A stretch of DNA of 64,000 nt from positions 3,224,001 to 3,288,000 of the forward strand of contig MU839828.1 in NCBI GenBank assembly GCA_030411725.1, read 5' to 3'. Both the position numbers and the translations under genes were made by a program. The first letter of the stretch is position 1. Each line of letters begins with the position of its first letter. Under the pieces are notes generated by a model, which saw only the letters and a list, made by a program, of their open reading frames with translations, was not told where the DNA came from and did not search any database. This document shows, in pieces, positions 21,503-33,301 of the stretch. Source of the stretch: Echria macrotheca. Lineage: Eukaryota > Ascomycota > Sordariomycetes > Sordariales > Schizotheciaceae.

Positions 21503-24500
21503 TCAAGCTCTTCCCCCGCCAACCTCTCCTCCATTCGATGCCGCCGCCGTGGCCTTTGCTTTTCCCTTGCCCCTACCCCGACCCCCGCCGGTTGCCGTGC
21601 CCGAACCTCCCTCGCCGGGGGTGTTGGTCCCTGGCCCGGCCCCGGAGCTCGCACCCCCCTTGGCTTTCCCAGGTCTCCCTCGCCGTCCGCCACCCCCCTT
21701 CCTACCCCCACCGCTCTCCTTGTCCTCGCGTTCCCTTTCTCTGGCCAACCTTCTCGCCTCTTCCTCTTGCGTCCGCCGGCTCTCGGCGTCCCACCATTCC
21801 TGGAACGCCTGTTCTTGCTGGATCTCCTGGAGTGATCGCTTGGCAGCTGCCTCTCGTACACTGTCTTTGTCTCGTTTCTGCTGCCCAATAATGTCGGCCA
21901 TACTGAAACCCATGAGAGGCTCCGGCTTGGGCGCGGGTGCCAGATATGTTTTCGAGTGTGGCACCAGCGGTTTGGCCTGCTCGGGTTTGGGCGCACTGGT
22001 GCTCGCACCGGCACTGGCTGGCGTCACGTCATTATGCTTGACCGACGCTCGAGCGCTAGAGATTGCGGAGCTACTCGCCGTGCGCTGTCCGGCAAACCGG
22101 GTGTCGGGCGAGGCAGTCCGGCGTTGAAGAGGCGAAGTGATCCGCGCGGCTGCTACATGCGCAGGCGGTGCAGGACTATTGCTTTGCGAAGCCGGAACAT
22201 CTCTCGCGGCTGGTCTTATCCTCCCCGTCGCCAGCTTCCACGGTGACGCCGTGGAATCGCCCGACGCATTCTCCCAAGCCTTCTTTGGGGTCTGGCTTTG
22301 TTCAAGCAAGGCTTGAGCAGCCTGCGCCTGTTGCTGCTGTTGCCTCTTCTTCTCCTTTTGCGACAATTTGGGCGGAGCGAGTTTTGGCCCTGTCTCGTTA
22401 CCCTTTTGCGCGGCCAAACCCGCAGATAATGCTGATGTCCGTGTGCTCTCGGACTGGATGATGTCCCGGAGATCCAACTTCGAAGATACAACGCTCGACT
22501 GTCTCCAGGGATTTCTCACTTTACCTTGTGGCGTCGAGGGTCCCTCATAGCTGACACCGGTTGAGGCTGGGTTCCGAGGTGATGGAATGTTCTGCTCACC
22601 ACTTGTTGCAAGTCTCGAGCTGCTGTCTCCCCACGGACTTCTCATAGTGGGTAAATGATCACCCTCTGACCCCACGTCCAAGCGCCTATCGGGCTTGAGA
22701 AGCGGGCTGTTCATCGGTGACGCAACTTCCTCGTCCATGTCAAACATGAGATCGGTTTGTGATTTTCTCGGCTTGAGGTTAGGGCTGGACTGTTCGTTCC
22801 GGCCGACTCTCGACGCCTTCCTGGCCCTGTCTGGTGACGGCGTCGCCGGCGCAGACTCGTCAAGGCTACCAAACTTAGCCCTCCCTGACGATGCCAACTT
22901 CTTCTCATCTTCTCGCTGTGCCTTGTATGCCATTTCCTTGACTCTTATCTGTCTCTCCTCCCCGATATCATGAATGAGGTCTGGGTGGGTTTCATGGAGA
23001 GTAAGTTCAGTTCGCCCACTTCTCGCAAAAGGTAGTTGGGCAAGCTGGTTCGCCCTCACAACGTCGTCCAGCTCAAGAAGAAGATCTTCGTCCAGCTCAT
23101 CCAAGAGGTGATTCTCAAGCATCGACTCCAACTGAAGGCAGATGTACTCAAGACCGGCGTCTTTAAACTCTGTGACTGAACAGGGGCTGATCTCGTTCAG
23201 GAAGTGGGCGATGTTGCGGATATTTGCAAACCTGCCCATGACCTTCTGGCAAATCTGTGACAGCCTGTCCAGCATGAGATAGTTGGCAATTGACATGACC
23301 TCCATGACGAGGTTGAGGAAGTCCTCAAACGAGTCGCAGACAGCAGAGTCGAATAGTTCGGCGCCATAATCACCATAGAGATGACGCAGGACATACTTGA
23401 AAGCCTCCGAATCCATGTCTTCGAGCTCGATCTTGGTCTTGGCCAGGGTGCCTGCTGAAGAACTCTGAGCTTCCCGGCGGCCGGCAAGCCACATCCCTTG
23501 TGACCGGCCGTGGAACAGCCCTTTGAACCAAGGACATCTCTGGCAAACGAAGGAGCTGTGAACAGGCATCTCCGTGTCGTCAAGGACGAGTAAGGTGTCT
23601 GCATCATCGAAGAAAGTGCGATCTTTAATCGCCAGTCGAAAATCTTCATCCATGCACTTTCGGGGCGTTGCATGGAGCCGTGCCGCCGCTTCGAGACTGC
23701 TCATATTAAGGCGCGTGGCTAGGCTCATCACTTCGACCCGAATTTGTCGGTTTCGGTAGGCATTCGCGCTGGACTGGCGAGTAAAGTCCCATGTAGGGAT
23801 GACTTTATCCTCGTACATGAAAAGCACAATATTGAGAAGAGAAACCAGGTCTACGGACTGGAAGCAGATCACCGTCTTGCCATCCACCCTGCTGATGGTG
23901 AACGGTCCGGGAAGGTCATAGGCCCCTGTTTTCCGGAACTGTGCGAGCGCCTTTCGCAAAACAGAACTTCTAGCGGACAGCAGCCAGCCATGGACTGGCA
24001 CCCGGATCTCTGGGTCGGAAGAGGTACACAGCGCGATGTCTAATGGGTCGTTGGAATAACCCCAAGAGATCAAGTGTTGCTTGACATCTTCTTCGAGCCG
24101 CGCCGACTTGAGAACCTCGCAGGCAATGGGACTCAGTCTCTCCAGCTTGTTCTTCACCGAGTCGGTGTTCCAGTACGTTTGCTCATTCGTTTCCGAGGCC
24201 TCGAATCCGCGGAGACAGTTCAGATTGGAAACATCATTCCAGAGCGATGGTGGTTCAACAGCGGGCTGTGTTCGCATGACGTCGGAGTCTTGTCGAATCG
24301 CCGCGAATGTCCCAGAGGAGGCCCGGACCGCCGATACTTTGGTGATGAAGGGAACTCTCTGAAACTTGAAGTCCTTCCGCTTCGATTCCGTTGATGCCGA
24401 GAGCCCATCCTTGCCTTTTGCTCGTTTTACTCTCCGCCATACCGCACCAGAACGGGTGCTGATGATGACCGAACCATGCTCATCGACAGCGACCGACTTG

Positions 24501-26314
24501 ACACCATCCCTCCTGGCGCGCCACACGCACTGTGGCGGCGTGACAGCTCCTTTGAGCTTTGACGGGTTGGTGGTGGACGCTGATGTCGAGTTTGGTTCGA
24601 TTTTGTGATCCAAACTCATGGTAAACAAGCTTCCTCGGGCAGTGAGGGCGGCAATAGTCTCCCCGCCAGACGTGATGTGCTCGATCTGCGTAGGCTCGAC
24701 CATGGAGCCATGATTGGATGACGGTCCGAACGGGTTCGAATACAGGATTGGAAACTTGACAATGTGATAACCATAACCGGTAAACACGTAGACAACGTGG
24801 TTTTGAAGCAGAATGGTCGTGGCTTTTTCGACAGCTGACACCATAACAATTGGGGAGGAGAAGAGCGAAGCTGCCACCTTCCTAGGCGTTTGCTGATACA
24901 CGAGCGACCGGGAGTCGGCATCCACCAGGGCCAGTTGCCCAACATTTTTTCCCCAGCAGTACAGCGAAGACCCGGTGTGCGCTACCGAATGGATCGAAGA
25001 TGCGGCGATGCCCACGACGACCTCCTTTTTCAACGGGCCAAAGACTTGGCGCGGGACGGTGCTAATTGGGTCCTCGTCCTTCTTCGTAGGTTCTGGTAGG
25101 GCATACCCAAGTTGTCCATTCGCGTTATTGCCCCAAGTCCATAGCGATCCAGTGCTGTCGATGGCCATGCTGTGGTTGTGTCCCAGGGCTATCTGAGTGA
25201 TATGTTTATCAGCAAGAGGACCCAGAACTGCAGTGTAGGTAAAGCGCGTGTTCTCATCGCCGAGTCCGAGTCGGCCTCCACGGCCGATACCACAAACATA
25301 GAGGTTTGAAACGGGATCCGTGGTAAGAACAGCGCTGTGGAGCTTCGACAAGACGACATCCCGGATTAACAACGGCCGGTTCAGAACAAGTGTCGGGATC
25401 TTGGAGAGGTCATGAGAAGCTGGCCGTTCCAAGTCTGCTTGTTCAAGATATTCATTGTAAAATCGCACCAGGAGGTGGTCTGGGCGCTTGATGTAGACAC
25501 GCTCAGGAAACTGGCGGTCGTCCTCGTCGTTGAACCCCAGGGAGAGGTTCCTATTGCTGCCAAAGGCATATAGATCCTCTCCCAGAGCGCCAAGTTGCGA
25601 GCCTCTCCTGATTCTAGTTGTAGTCAGAACCTCAACCGTATGGGTAACAGTCAGGCAAACTCACACAGCAACATCCGTGACGCTGCCCCCATCGCTCTCT
25701 GAGCCATCATCGTCTACATTATGTTGTACTGTATCTCTCAGGTCACGTTCGCCAATAGTGGAGTTGTAGAGATCAAAAGGGCTGTTGCCTTCATGATCCT
25801 TGGTCTTTATGAGCTGTCCCACTCGATGAATCGATGCCGTGTGGCCGGTCAAATCCGCGCGCTCCTTCTCAAGAAGTAACCTCGCGATGGAAATATTACC
25901 CGCGTATAGCGCCCTGTGGAGGGCATTCCAGCCACTCTCAGGATCTTGTGTGTAGATATCTATCGCGGGGTGGGAGAGCAAGGCTTCGACAAATCCAACG
26001 GCGTTTTCGGCGGTCGAGGATGCCGCGCGCAGCAGTATCGTGAGACCGGCGTGATCGCGGCTGTTGACCTCGCTTCGCCCGATTCCTCCACTCCCAAACC
26101 GTGTGCTACCGGGCCCGGCTCCCAGTCCCGAGGTCTTGCGCGACTTGGCCGACGTGCGCGGCGAGCTGCCGAGACCGGCAGGACTGGTGCCCCCACCAAC
26201 TGTTATACCTGGGCTCCTCGCGACATTCTGAGCGCTATGGGCGGCGGGCGATAGGAGGCGTCGAAATCGGTCGACATCGTTTTCCCAGTAGGATTTCCAC
26301 AAGAGATGACTCAT
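21503..26314 (-). CDS. Large ankyrin-RCC1-BTB protein, IBtk-like
   Basis: Two exons: 26314-25665 and 25613-21503 with a 51-bp intron (GTGAGT ... CTGAC ... CTAG); 1586 residues. The ATG at 26314 (MSHLLWKSYW) is preferred to upstream non-ATG extensions. Domains: ankyrin repeats (about 85-180, GWNALHRALYAGNISIARLL), RCC1-type repeats (about 225-560, LYAFGSNRNLSLGFNDEDD and GSLWTWGNNANGQLGYA), two BTB/POZ segments (roughly 745-840 and 905-1030; LLVLDDTEMPVHSSFVCQRC marks the second) and a long low-complexity tail ending in an Arg/Glu coiled coil and Gly-rich end. The order ankyrin-RCC1-BTB-BTB matches inhibitor of Bruton tyrosine kinase, which in animals is a Cul3 substrate adaptor. In fungi, lacking Btk, a Cul3-adaptor role is the sensible inference. 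Confidence 0.85.
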
Positions 26315-27471
26315 TAGCCGGGATGGTTCAATGTTGTCCTCGGGCACGCTTCGGAAGCACCTCGCTGTGAGTCTCGATGGATCACGGCTTGTTTAAAGGT
26401 GCCAGAAGGGGCGCAAGGACGACTTCCCCGGGAAATAGTCGGACCGGATCCGCTAGTCAAGTGGCCAGGATCAATGTGCGAATTTGCTAACGCGGGTTAC
26501 GGTGGCAAGTTTCGAGTCGCGACGGACTTATCGGCGATGTGCAACGGTCGACGAGCTGTTCGTATGCCGTGGAGAGATATGATCGCTGAAGAGAGCCTGG
26601 GTGTTTGTGGGAAGTACGTGTTGTCGGGGCCGACTTTTCGATTGGAGTCTAGAAGTTAGGAAAGAGGAACCGGGGAAAGCGGCAGGACGAGGAGGGAATA
26701 TCGATGACATTTCGTTGTGCGCTCCGAGAGCTCGAGATAACCCCGCCTTGGCCGCGTCCACGACAGCTTGCCCTGGTCCGAGCTGACCTTCACCATCCAA
26801 CCAATCAGCGACGAGATCTTGGACTCATGCTGCTTTCCGCTGCGATCAGGGCTGCTTCGGCACTTTGGGATTCCACAACCCATCCAAAGTTTACTTCAGA
26901 TAATGATTAAACACATGGGACGAATCGTGGCACTCGATTTCCACGTGGGCTGAATTATGGCTATGCGTACCATGCAATCCACAGTCCGAATCCAAAGAAC
27001 ATGCACGACATCAGATTCGAATGAACCCCACATCCGAGATGCCAATGCAGCGATCTGGGCTGAGGTTTTCCCCGAAGGACCGCGAATGCAAGTTCCCATC
27101 TCCCGATTATGCAGTGTTACGGGCTAGCCGTGGTCAACGTGCCGCAGTCCATACATGATCTGTCCTCAGCCCTAAAACATCCACACTGACGATTAGCCAG
27201 ACCAAACCGCTTGTTCAGACTAATAAGCCCCTGTCGACAAAGAATGGAGAACCCCAGACAGCAGGGGTGAGCTCCGATGCCGCTGTTCCCAGCGCCAGGA
27301 CGCGGGTGGGATGGGGGGAAATGTGGGGGCACTCAATTCACCGCAGTCGATTGCGCGCTTCTTCGGCGGTGACGACGGTCCAACTTTTTCTCTCGGCGCC
27401 TGGCTTTCCGCACCACAACAACTGCCTTTTCTCGCGTCAACCTTGCCAGCGCCGACCAAGCAGTCCTCAAG
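26315..27471. other. Divergent intergenic region with a CCAAT box
   Basis: Shared upstream region of the IBtk-like gene (minus) and the mitochondrial carrier (plus). CCAATCA at 26801-26807 is a perfect CCAAT box, the binding site of the HAP/AnCF complex. No gene is seen. Confidence 0.5.
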
Positions 27472-28678
27472 ATGGCGTCAGAAAAGGCTCCTTTGCCGTT
27501 TGGCTACACATTCATGGCGGGTACGTCTGCTGCGACAACTGCGCAAAAGGGCGCAATTCCGAGGCTGGACCGCGAGAGCTAACAAGTGTCAATCAATTAG
27601 GTGCCATTGCCGGTGTCTCTGAGGCAAGCTGTCTCTCGAATTCGCTGTGTTTCTTGCAACATAACTAACTGAGCTTCTCTCACACAGATCCTGGTCATGT
27701 AGGCTGTTGTTCGCCCTGGTCGCGTGAGCATTGTACTGATCTGCGTTTTCACCAGGTACCCCTTGGATGTCGTCAAGACAAGAGTGTGAGCGATATATTC
27801 ACGATCGGTGTCGGCTTTCGACTGACAGCCGACCAGACAGCTGCAGACTGGCAAGTCCGCTGGGGCCGATGCGTACACCGGCATGGTCGATTGTTTCCAG
27901 AAGATCGTGCGCAATGAGGGGTACATCGCCCCGAAGGATATCCCAAGCTTTGCTGACGGTCTGCAGCTTCTCGAGACTCTACCGCGGCATTACCGCCCCC
28001 ATCTTGATGGAGGCTCCCAAGCGCGCCACCAAGTTCGCTGCCAATGACAAGTGGGGCAAATTCTACCGCGACGCTTTTGGCCAGGTCAAGATGACACAGA
28101 GTCTTTCGGTCCTTACGGGAGCTTCGGCTGGTGCCACCGAGGCCTTCGTCGTCGTCCCCTTCGAGCTGGTCAAGATTCGCCTCCAGGATAAGGCCTCAGC
28201 TGGCAAGTACAACGGCATGATCGATGTTGTTATGAAGACGGTTAGGAACGAGGGTATCCTGGCCATGTACAACGGTCTAGAGTCCACCCTGTGGCGCCAC
28301 ATTCTGTGGAACGCTGGCTACTTTGGCTGCATCTTCCAGGTCCGAGAGCTGATTCCCAAGGCTGAGACCAAGAAGGGCCAGACCGTCAACGATATTATCG
28401 CAGGTACCGTCGGCGGTACTGTCGGTACTATTCTCAACACGCCTCTGGATGTGGTCAAGTCGAGAATCCAGAACACGGTCAAGGTGCCCGGGGTGACGCC
28501 CAAGTACAACTGGGCATTCCCTGCTGTCGCCACAGTTGCCAAGGAGGAAGGATTTGCCGCCCTTTACAAGGGTTTCATTCCCAAGGTTCTGAGGCTGGGA
28601 CCTGGTGGTGGTATCCTCCTCGTTGTCTACACTGGAGTCATGGACTTCTTCCGCAAGATGAGAGATGGCGAGGCGTAG
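27472..28678 (+). CDS. odc1: Mitochondrial 2-oxodicarboxylate carrier
   Basis: Six exons: 27472-27520, 27601-27623, 27688-27698, 27756-27785, 27837-27920 and 27967-28678; 302 residues with frame preserved throughout. Three carrier repeats are evident through YPLDVVKTRV, VPFELVKIRL and TPLDVVKSRI, and the N-terminus joins as AGAIAGVSEILVMYPLDVVK. The conserved EAPKRATKF in the first repeat is typical of 2-oxodicarboxylate carriers, which exchange 2-oxoadipate and 2-oxoglutarate across the inner membrane and supply lysine synthesis. The third exon is only 11 nt, and the second intron starts with GC (GAG/GCAAGC ... CACACAG). The last exon alone reads as a 237-residue protein, so automatic annotation may lose the N-terminus. 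Confidence 0.93.
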
Positions 28679-29454
28679 GTGGGAGAGGCGGTGATCTGTC
28701 GGGAGATTTGATCAGTCATGGGATAGACATGGTTCCGCGCGGGCAACTGGCTTTAGATTCCCACAGAAGCATATGTATATGGGTTGAGGGCAATTTGGTC
28801 GTGAAGCTGACTTGCGAGTTGTGTGTACATAACCGGAGTTACGGTAGACAGCGGACACGGAGCCTGTCCAGTTTGGCGGAGCAGATAAGGGATAAAAGTC
28901 CGTTTATGTTCTGTGTGTTCCACAATGTGTCGCCACGTCTCAATTCACGCATGTGAATAACCATCCGGAAACTGGGGTAAAGAACACCCTGATGCAAAAT
29001 TCAGGGAACAGGCTGTACCTTGTGAGCAGGCAAAAGCAGCATCGGCATGTCAGACTTGCTGGTCCATTCACGCCCTATGATTCCGCTGGTTCGGGCTTGA
29101 GGCTAAGTTCGGAGTCTCTGCGTAGAAACGATCCCATACTTTAGTCATCACATTAAGTTGTACCTCACCCTTGGATACTAGTGCGAGCCTATAATCACTT
29201 GACCTGGGCGGTTTTGTCCCATGTAGAAGCACCGCATATCATAACAGCATTTTTCTCCTCAGAGTCTTTCGTCGAGTGGACTCTTGGTGTCCACGCTCTT
29301 ATTTCAAGATTTCGGTTTTGTTATCTGGACAAAAAAACAGATGTACGGAACGGTATTGTCCGGTTCTTTCCAGAGTTGCTTTCGTCTCGCAGAGTTCAAA
29401 TCTTCCTTCCAAGAGATAACAGACGATGTGAATACAATGCATATGGGACGTTGT

Positions 29455-29595
29455 CCCTATATGGGACGATGATCTCTACCTATATAACATCGTTATTTCT
29501 ATATCAAACGGTGATGTCTAATATAAGACGGTTACCCCTATATAAGTCAGTTATCTCTATGTAAAACGATTATCTCTATAAGTCTATATAATGGT
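29455..29595. repeat. 19-21-bp AT-rich minisatellite
   Basis: About seven diverged units with consensus CTATATAARACGRTTATCT start near 29455, 29476, 29499, 29518, 29538, 29557 and 29576. It lies inside the AT-rich gene-poor stretch. Confidence 0.75.
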
Positions 29596-30458
29596 TGTCC
29601 TATGTACTATGACAACTGTAGAGAATACCACTTCCCTAGTGATTCAAATCGCCTCTTGCATTCTCCATCCAGTTGCCACCGAAGTTCAAAGTGTTGATTG
29701 TCGTGAATTCATTTCGTACGGGTTCAACGACTCTGGGCAGATTTAGGATGACTGTCACCGCCGGTCGTTTGAAAAATCATCGATTGGTGAATCCCCGTCC
29801 GCCGAGCTTGTTTAAGATGGGATCTTCGCTTTAACATTGGTGATGTTTGAGGCAACGCAGATACTCTCCGCCAAGGAGTCATTGGTCCGCGATCTGATCT
29901 TTTCAAGTGCCCAGTCCGAGAAATTCTCGCCTCTCCCACTCTAGTTTCTTAGCAGTCCGCCCGGCCCGAAATCTCGAGCACCTCACGGGTTTGAATATGA
30001 GGTCCTCTTGAATTCTTCCGTAGAAATCATATTCTGATCACCCATAAGGAGGTATCTCGACTGCTCAGACAGAATAGATTTGATCGTATATCTTCGCTCT
30101 CTACGCTGCTAGCCTTCCGCGCCTCCAGGCTCCTGGACTTAGTCTTTCACATCTTCAAAGACTCCTTCTATCCTTGTACTCGGACAAGACACGTAGTCAC
30201 TGAAACCTTCGAGAATTAACTGATCGACATCCTGCTTTCGGTTCTTGGTGCTCTTAGTCCCTTGTGTAAACCCTGACGTGCTTCGGTTTGCACGTGGGGG
30301 CGCTTCACCTCCCCCCTCTGCATACGTGTGGTGCTGAGACAATCCGAGGACCGTTCTTCCCTGTGATCTAATCTCATTCTAATCACAGGGTGTACCTTTG
30401 AGATCCACAATCTCCCAGCCCCGCCCATCCCCGGCCCATCCGGAAGGAACCGGCGGAC

Positions 30459-30557
30459 TCCTGCCGTTCCGGGCCGGACCCCTTCCGTTTTGGGCCGGCC
30501 TCCTTCCGTTCCGGGCCGGGCCCCTTCCGTTTTGGGCCGAACCCGCCTTCCGGTCCG
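30459..30557. repeat. 21-bp tandem repeat upstream of F-box-like gene
   Basis: Four to five units of CCTTCCGTTYYGGGCCGR type, alternating between CCGTTCCGGGCC and CCGTTTTGGGCC forms, so the higher-order period is about 42 bp. The array ends about 45 bp before the TATA box and 200 bp before the ATG of the gene at 30760. Confidence 0.8.
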
Positions 30558-30601
30558 ATCTTCAACCATCAGGGTGCTCCTCAAGGCCTCACCCTGTGGT
30601 C

Positions 30602-30608
30602 TATAAAT
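30602..30608 (+). promoter_or_regulatory. TATA box of the F-box-like gene
   Basis: TATAAAT, about 152 bp upstream of the ATG at 30760, followed by a CT-rich leader (30620-30690). Confidence 0.45.
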
Positions 30609-30759
30609 TAGGGTCCTCCACCAGCTTTCCTCTTCCTCCTCGCACCGTCTCGCACCACCTCAAGCCCCGTTCCTCCTAGACTCCAGGGGACCTCTCCATC
30701 CCTATTCATCCTCAACCATCCTTCATCCGCATCTCATATCCCCCCTTCAAGTATACACC

Positions 30760-32826
30760 ATGGATGATCTTCCCACGCCCTCCGACACCACTGCCGCCGC
30801 AGTTGGAGGGTACGAGGAGGCTCAGGATGGCCAGTCCGACAGCTACGTTGATATGGACAGCGATCACGCTGAGGACTCCGAGAGCGAGGACAACGCCGAT
30901 GACGAAGCCGACGACGATGACGATAAGATCAGCAGCGTCATCAGCGACCCGGACATTCGCGAGAATGCCGCCCACGCCCTTTGCAGGGGCCGGATCAGTG
31001 ACCTGGTAGACCAGGTCCGACACTACCAGCTCTTATACCACGAGTCCCAGATAGAGCTGCAGGGAGCACAGGCAAAGATCCAGGAGCTCGCAGACAAGGT
31101 GGCCAAGCGTCGTCAAGGCCGCAACACGCAGAGAGTATGTTGCACTCCTTTCAGGGGGGAGACCATGCTTGACTAACACCTGACGGTGTAGACGTGGGAG
31201 CAGGACCTTCGCAATGCCTTGGCCGGGAATACCCCCCTCAACTACCCTAAGGTCTACAAGACTATGTGCCTTGAGGAGAATATGAGTACAGTACCGGACA
31301 CCACCCACCCCGATGTGCTCCTCGTCTCGCCCAACCAGGGCAACGGCCGCCGGTGTGCTTATCCGTACGGAATGGACGAGACACAGCAGCCGTGGAACGG
31401 CCCCTTTCCGTTCATGAAGCTGCCTCTCAACATCCAAGCCAGGATCTTCAAGGAGTGGCTGTTCATGAAGGGCCAGCTAGTCCACTGCTTTTCTAGGCTG
31501 GACCGGTACGTCGTACCCCCGCCGACCTACTTCACCACGCCGCCCAGCGAGCGCCGGAGCGGCCTCCGGGGCCTATTCTACTGGGGCCCGCAGAGCGTCA
31601 GCCTGGCCCGGGACTGCCGCCGGCCGAGCGAGGTGCTCCGGGTGCTCCTCGTGAGCAAGCACTTCCTGTTCATGGGCGTTCACGCCTTCTACGGCCTCAA
31701 CACGTTCGCCTTCTCGAGCCTGGGCGAGATGTTCCGCTTCTGCCAGGGCATCGGCTTCGCCCGGCTCGACCGCCTCCAGCACCTCGAAATCACGTTCGTG
31801 GGCAACCAAGGCCTGACCACGCGCGTGGTGAACAACAAGAAGATCTCGGCCCGCACGCACTCGCTGTACTGGCTCCAGGAGTGCAACCGCCTCCGCACGC
31901 TCGTGATCCATATCAACGAGACGGACAAAAGCTACATGCGGCGTAAGTACGAGACGCAAGAGGCCATCGACTACATGGCCCGCAAGACGGCCGGCCAGCC
32001 GAATTTCCGCAAGACGCGGGCCCTGCGCAACATCCAGGGCGTCGACTGCCTCTACCAGCTGCGCGGCATGAACTGGGTCCGGTTCTACGACCTCTGCCAG
32101 GCGCTGCGCAAAGAGCATCGCGGCCTCCGCGTCGACGTGCGCGACTGGTCTTTTACGGAAGACATAACCAACACGGCGTGCATGGACAAGGTCGACCTGC
32201 GGCGCGAGGCCTCATCGCTCCCCAACCTGCGCCCGCTCGTCCCCGGCTTCGAGCCGACCCCAGAGCTTTTTGGCGTCGTCGCCGAGGCCTACTACCCCGA
32301 CTTCGACGCCGGCCTAGCCTTCGACGACCTCCGCCGCCGCAGGCACCACGCCGACCACGACACCCCCTCAACCCCCAACGACACAGCCCACCCCTCCCCA
32401 AGTCCCTCGGACACGTCCTCCTCGTCCTCCTCCTCGGATTCCTCCATGGCCCCGAGCCCCCCCGGCTCGCCCCTACGCGCCATCTCGATCCGCTCGACGC
32501 CTCCGCGCTCCCCCGTAAGGCCTGCCAACGAATTCCCAGGGGCCGGGGGCATGGGCACCGCGCAGGACCCGTTCGTGCTGCACGATTCGGACGCCGAGCC
32601 CGACGCCTCGGTCAAGTCCGAGACGACCTCGTCCAAGGTCGACGTCAAGGACGAGGACGACGCCAAGAGCGCGATCAGCAGCGTCGAGGGCAATTTTCTG
32701 TCGTATCTGCGCGGCGCCGCGCCCGTGTGGCTCCATAATACGGCCGTGAAGCGCTCGGCCTCGGCGGACGGGGTCAAGGAGGAGGACGGGGAGGGCGATG
32801 CCGATGTCAAGAAGCGCCGGGTCTGA
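30760..32826 (+). CDS. F-box-like protein with acidic coiled-coil N-terminus
   Basis: Two exons, 30760-31134 and 31192-32826, intron 57 bp (GTATGT ... CTAAC ... TGTAG); 669 residues. Residues 20-60 are extremely acidic (Asp/Glu/Ser), followed by a probable coiled coil (about 78-118). Near residue 200, FMKLPLNIQARIFKEWLFMK resembles an F-box-like start, and the following region resembles proteins common in Sordariales that begin with such a motif and continue with LRVLLVSKHF and LQHLEITF segments. The C-terminal 200 residues are Ser/Pro/acidic, with KSETTSSKVDVKDEDD and VKRSASADGVKEEDGE resembling SUMO-type consensus sites (inference), ending in a basic KKRRV. If it is an F-box protein it would select substrates for an SCF ligase; I could not verify this. 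It is flanked by minisatellites and skewed DNA, unlike its neighbours. Confidence 0.75.
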
Positions 32827-33301
32827 GGGTGATGAGGCGTGGGTTGTATACTAGATAGGCCTGGTTTAGGGGCCCTGGAGGCCTTTTAGTTAGTTGCGCG
32901 AGGCGTTTTTGCTTTTATTTTAGGCGTTGATTTTAAAAGGGAGGCGTAGGAGGGAAAAAATAGGGGGTATAAAAAGGAAAGGGAGAGGCATAGGGGGTTT
33001 TCAAAATAGGCATGGGAGGATATAAATTAGCCCCTTATAGTTACGGCCAGATGCATTTAGGAGGATTTATAGAGGCCTAATCTGGGGTGGTTATATGCCT
33101 GTTTTTCTGGTAAAAAGGGGTATATTTCTTTGCGTTAGGCCTGTTCCAAAGCATCTAATGCGTTGATTTAACTTTTTGGACGTAGGTAGTTCAAAGAAAA
33201 CGGGTCCTGGACTCGATCAAAACCCATTGGCACACCTGCAGCAGGCATGGGAACTGATTTCAATGTCATTTCACAGAATTGCCAAGTCATTGATATCAAA
33301 A
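32827..33301. other. C-poor intergenic segment
   Basis: No gene. The plus strand from about 32825 to 33150 is strikingly poor in C and rich in G, A and T, with many AGGCCT, TAGGC and TTTTA stretches. It separates the F-box-like gene from the convergent bud22 gene. Confidence 0.6.

Larger units (their letters stand above)
28679..30759. other. 2.1-kb gene-poor region with minisatellites
   Basis: No gene supported. AT-rich from about 28950 to 30250, with a 19-21-bp minisatellite at 29455-29595; a 21-bp repeat at 30459-30557 and a TATA box at 30602 belong to the region upstream of the F-box-like gene. Confidence 0.55.

Noticed and set aside
28950..30250. Repeat-induced point mutation in the AT-rich gap
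   Set aside because: The stretch is AT-rich and repeat-bearing, but I see no duplicate copy to compare and cannot compute dinucleotide indices reliably by eye.
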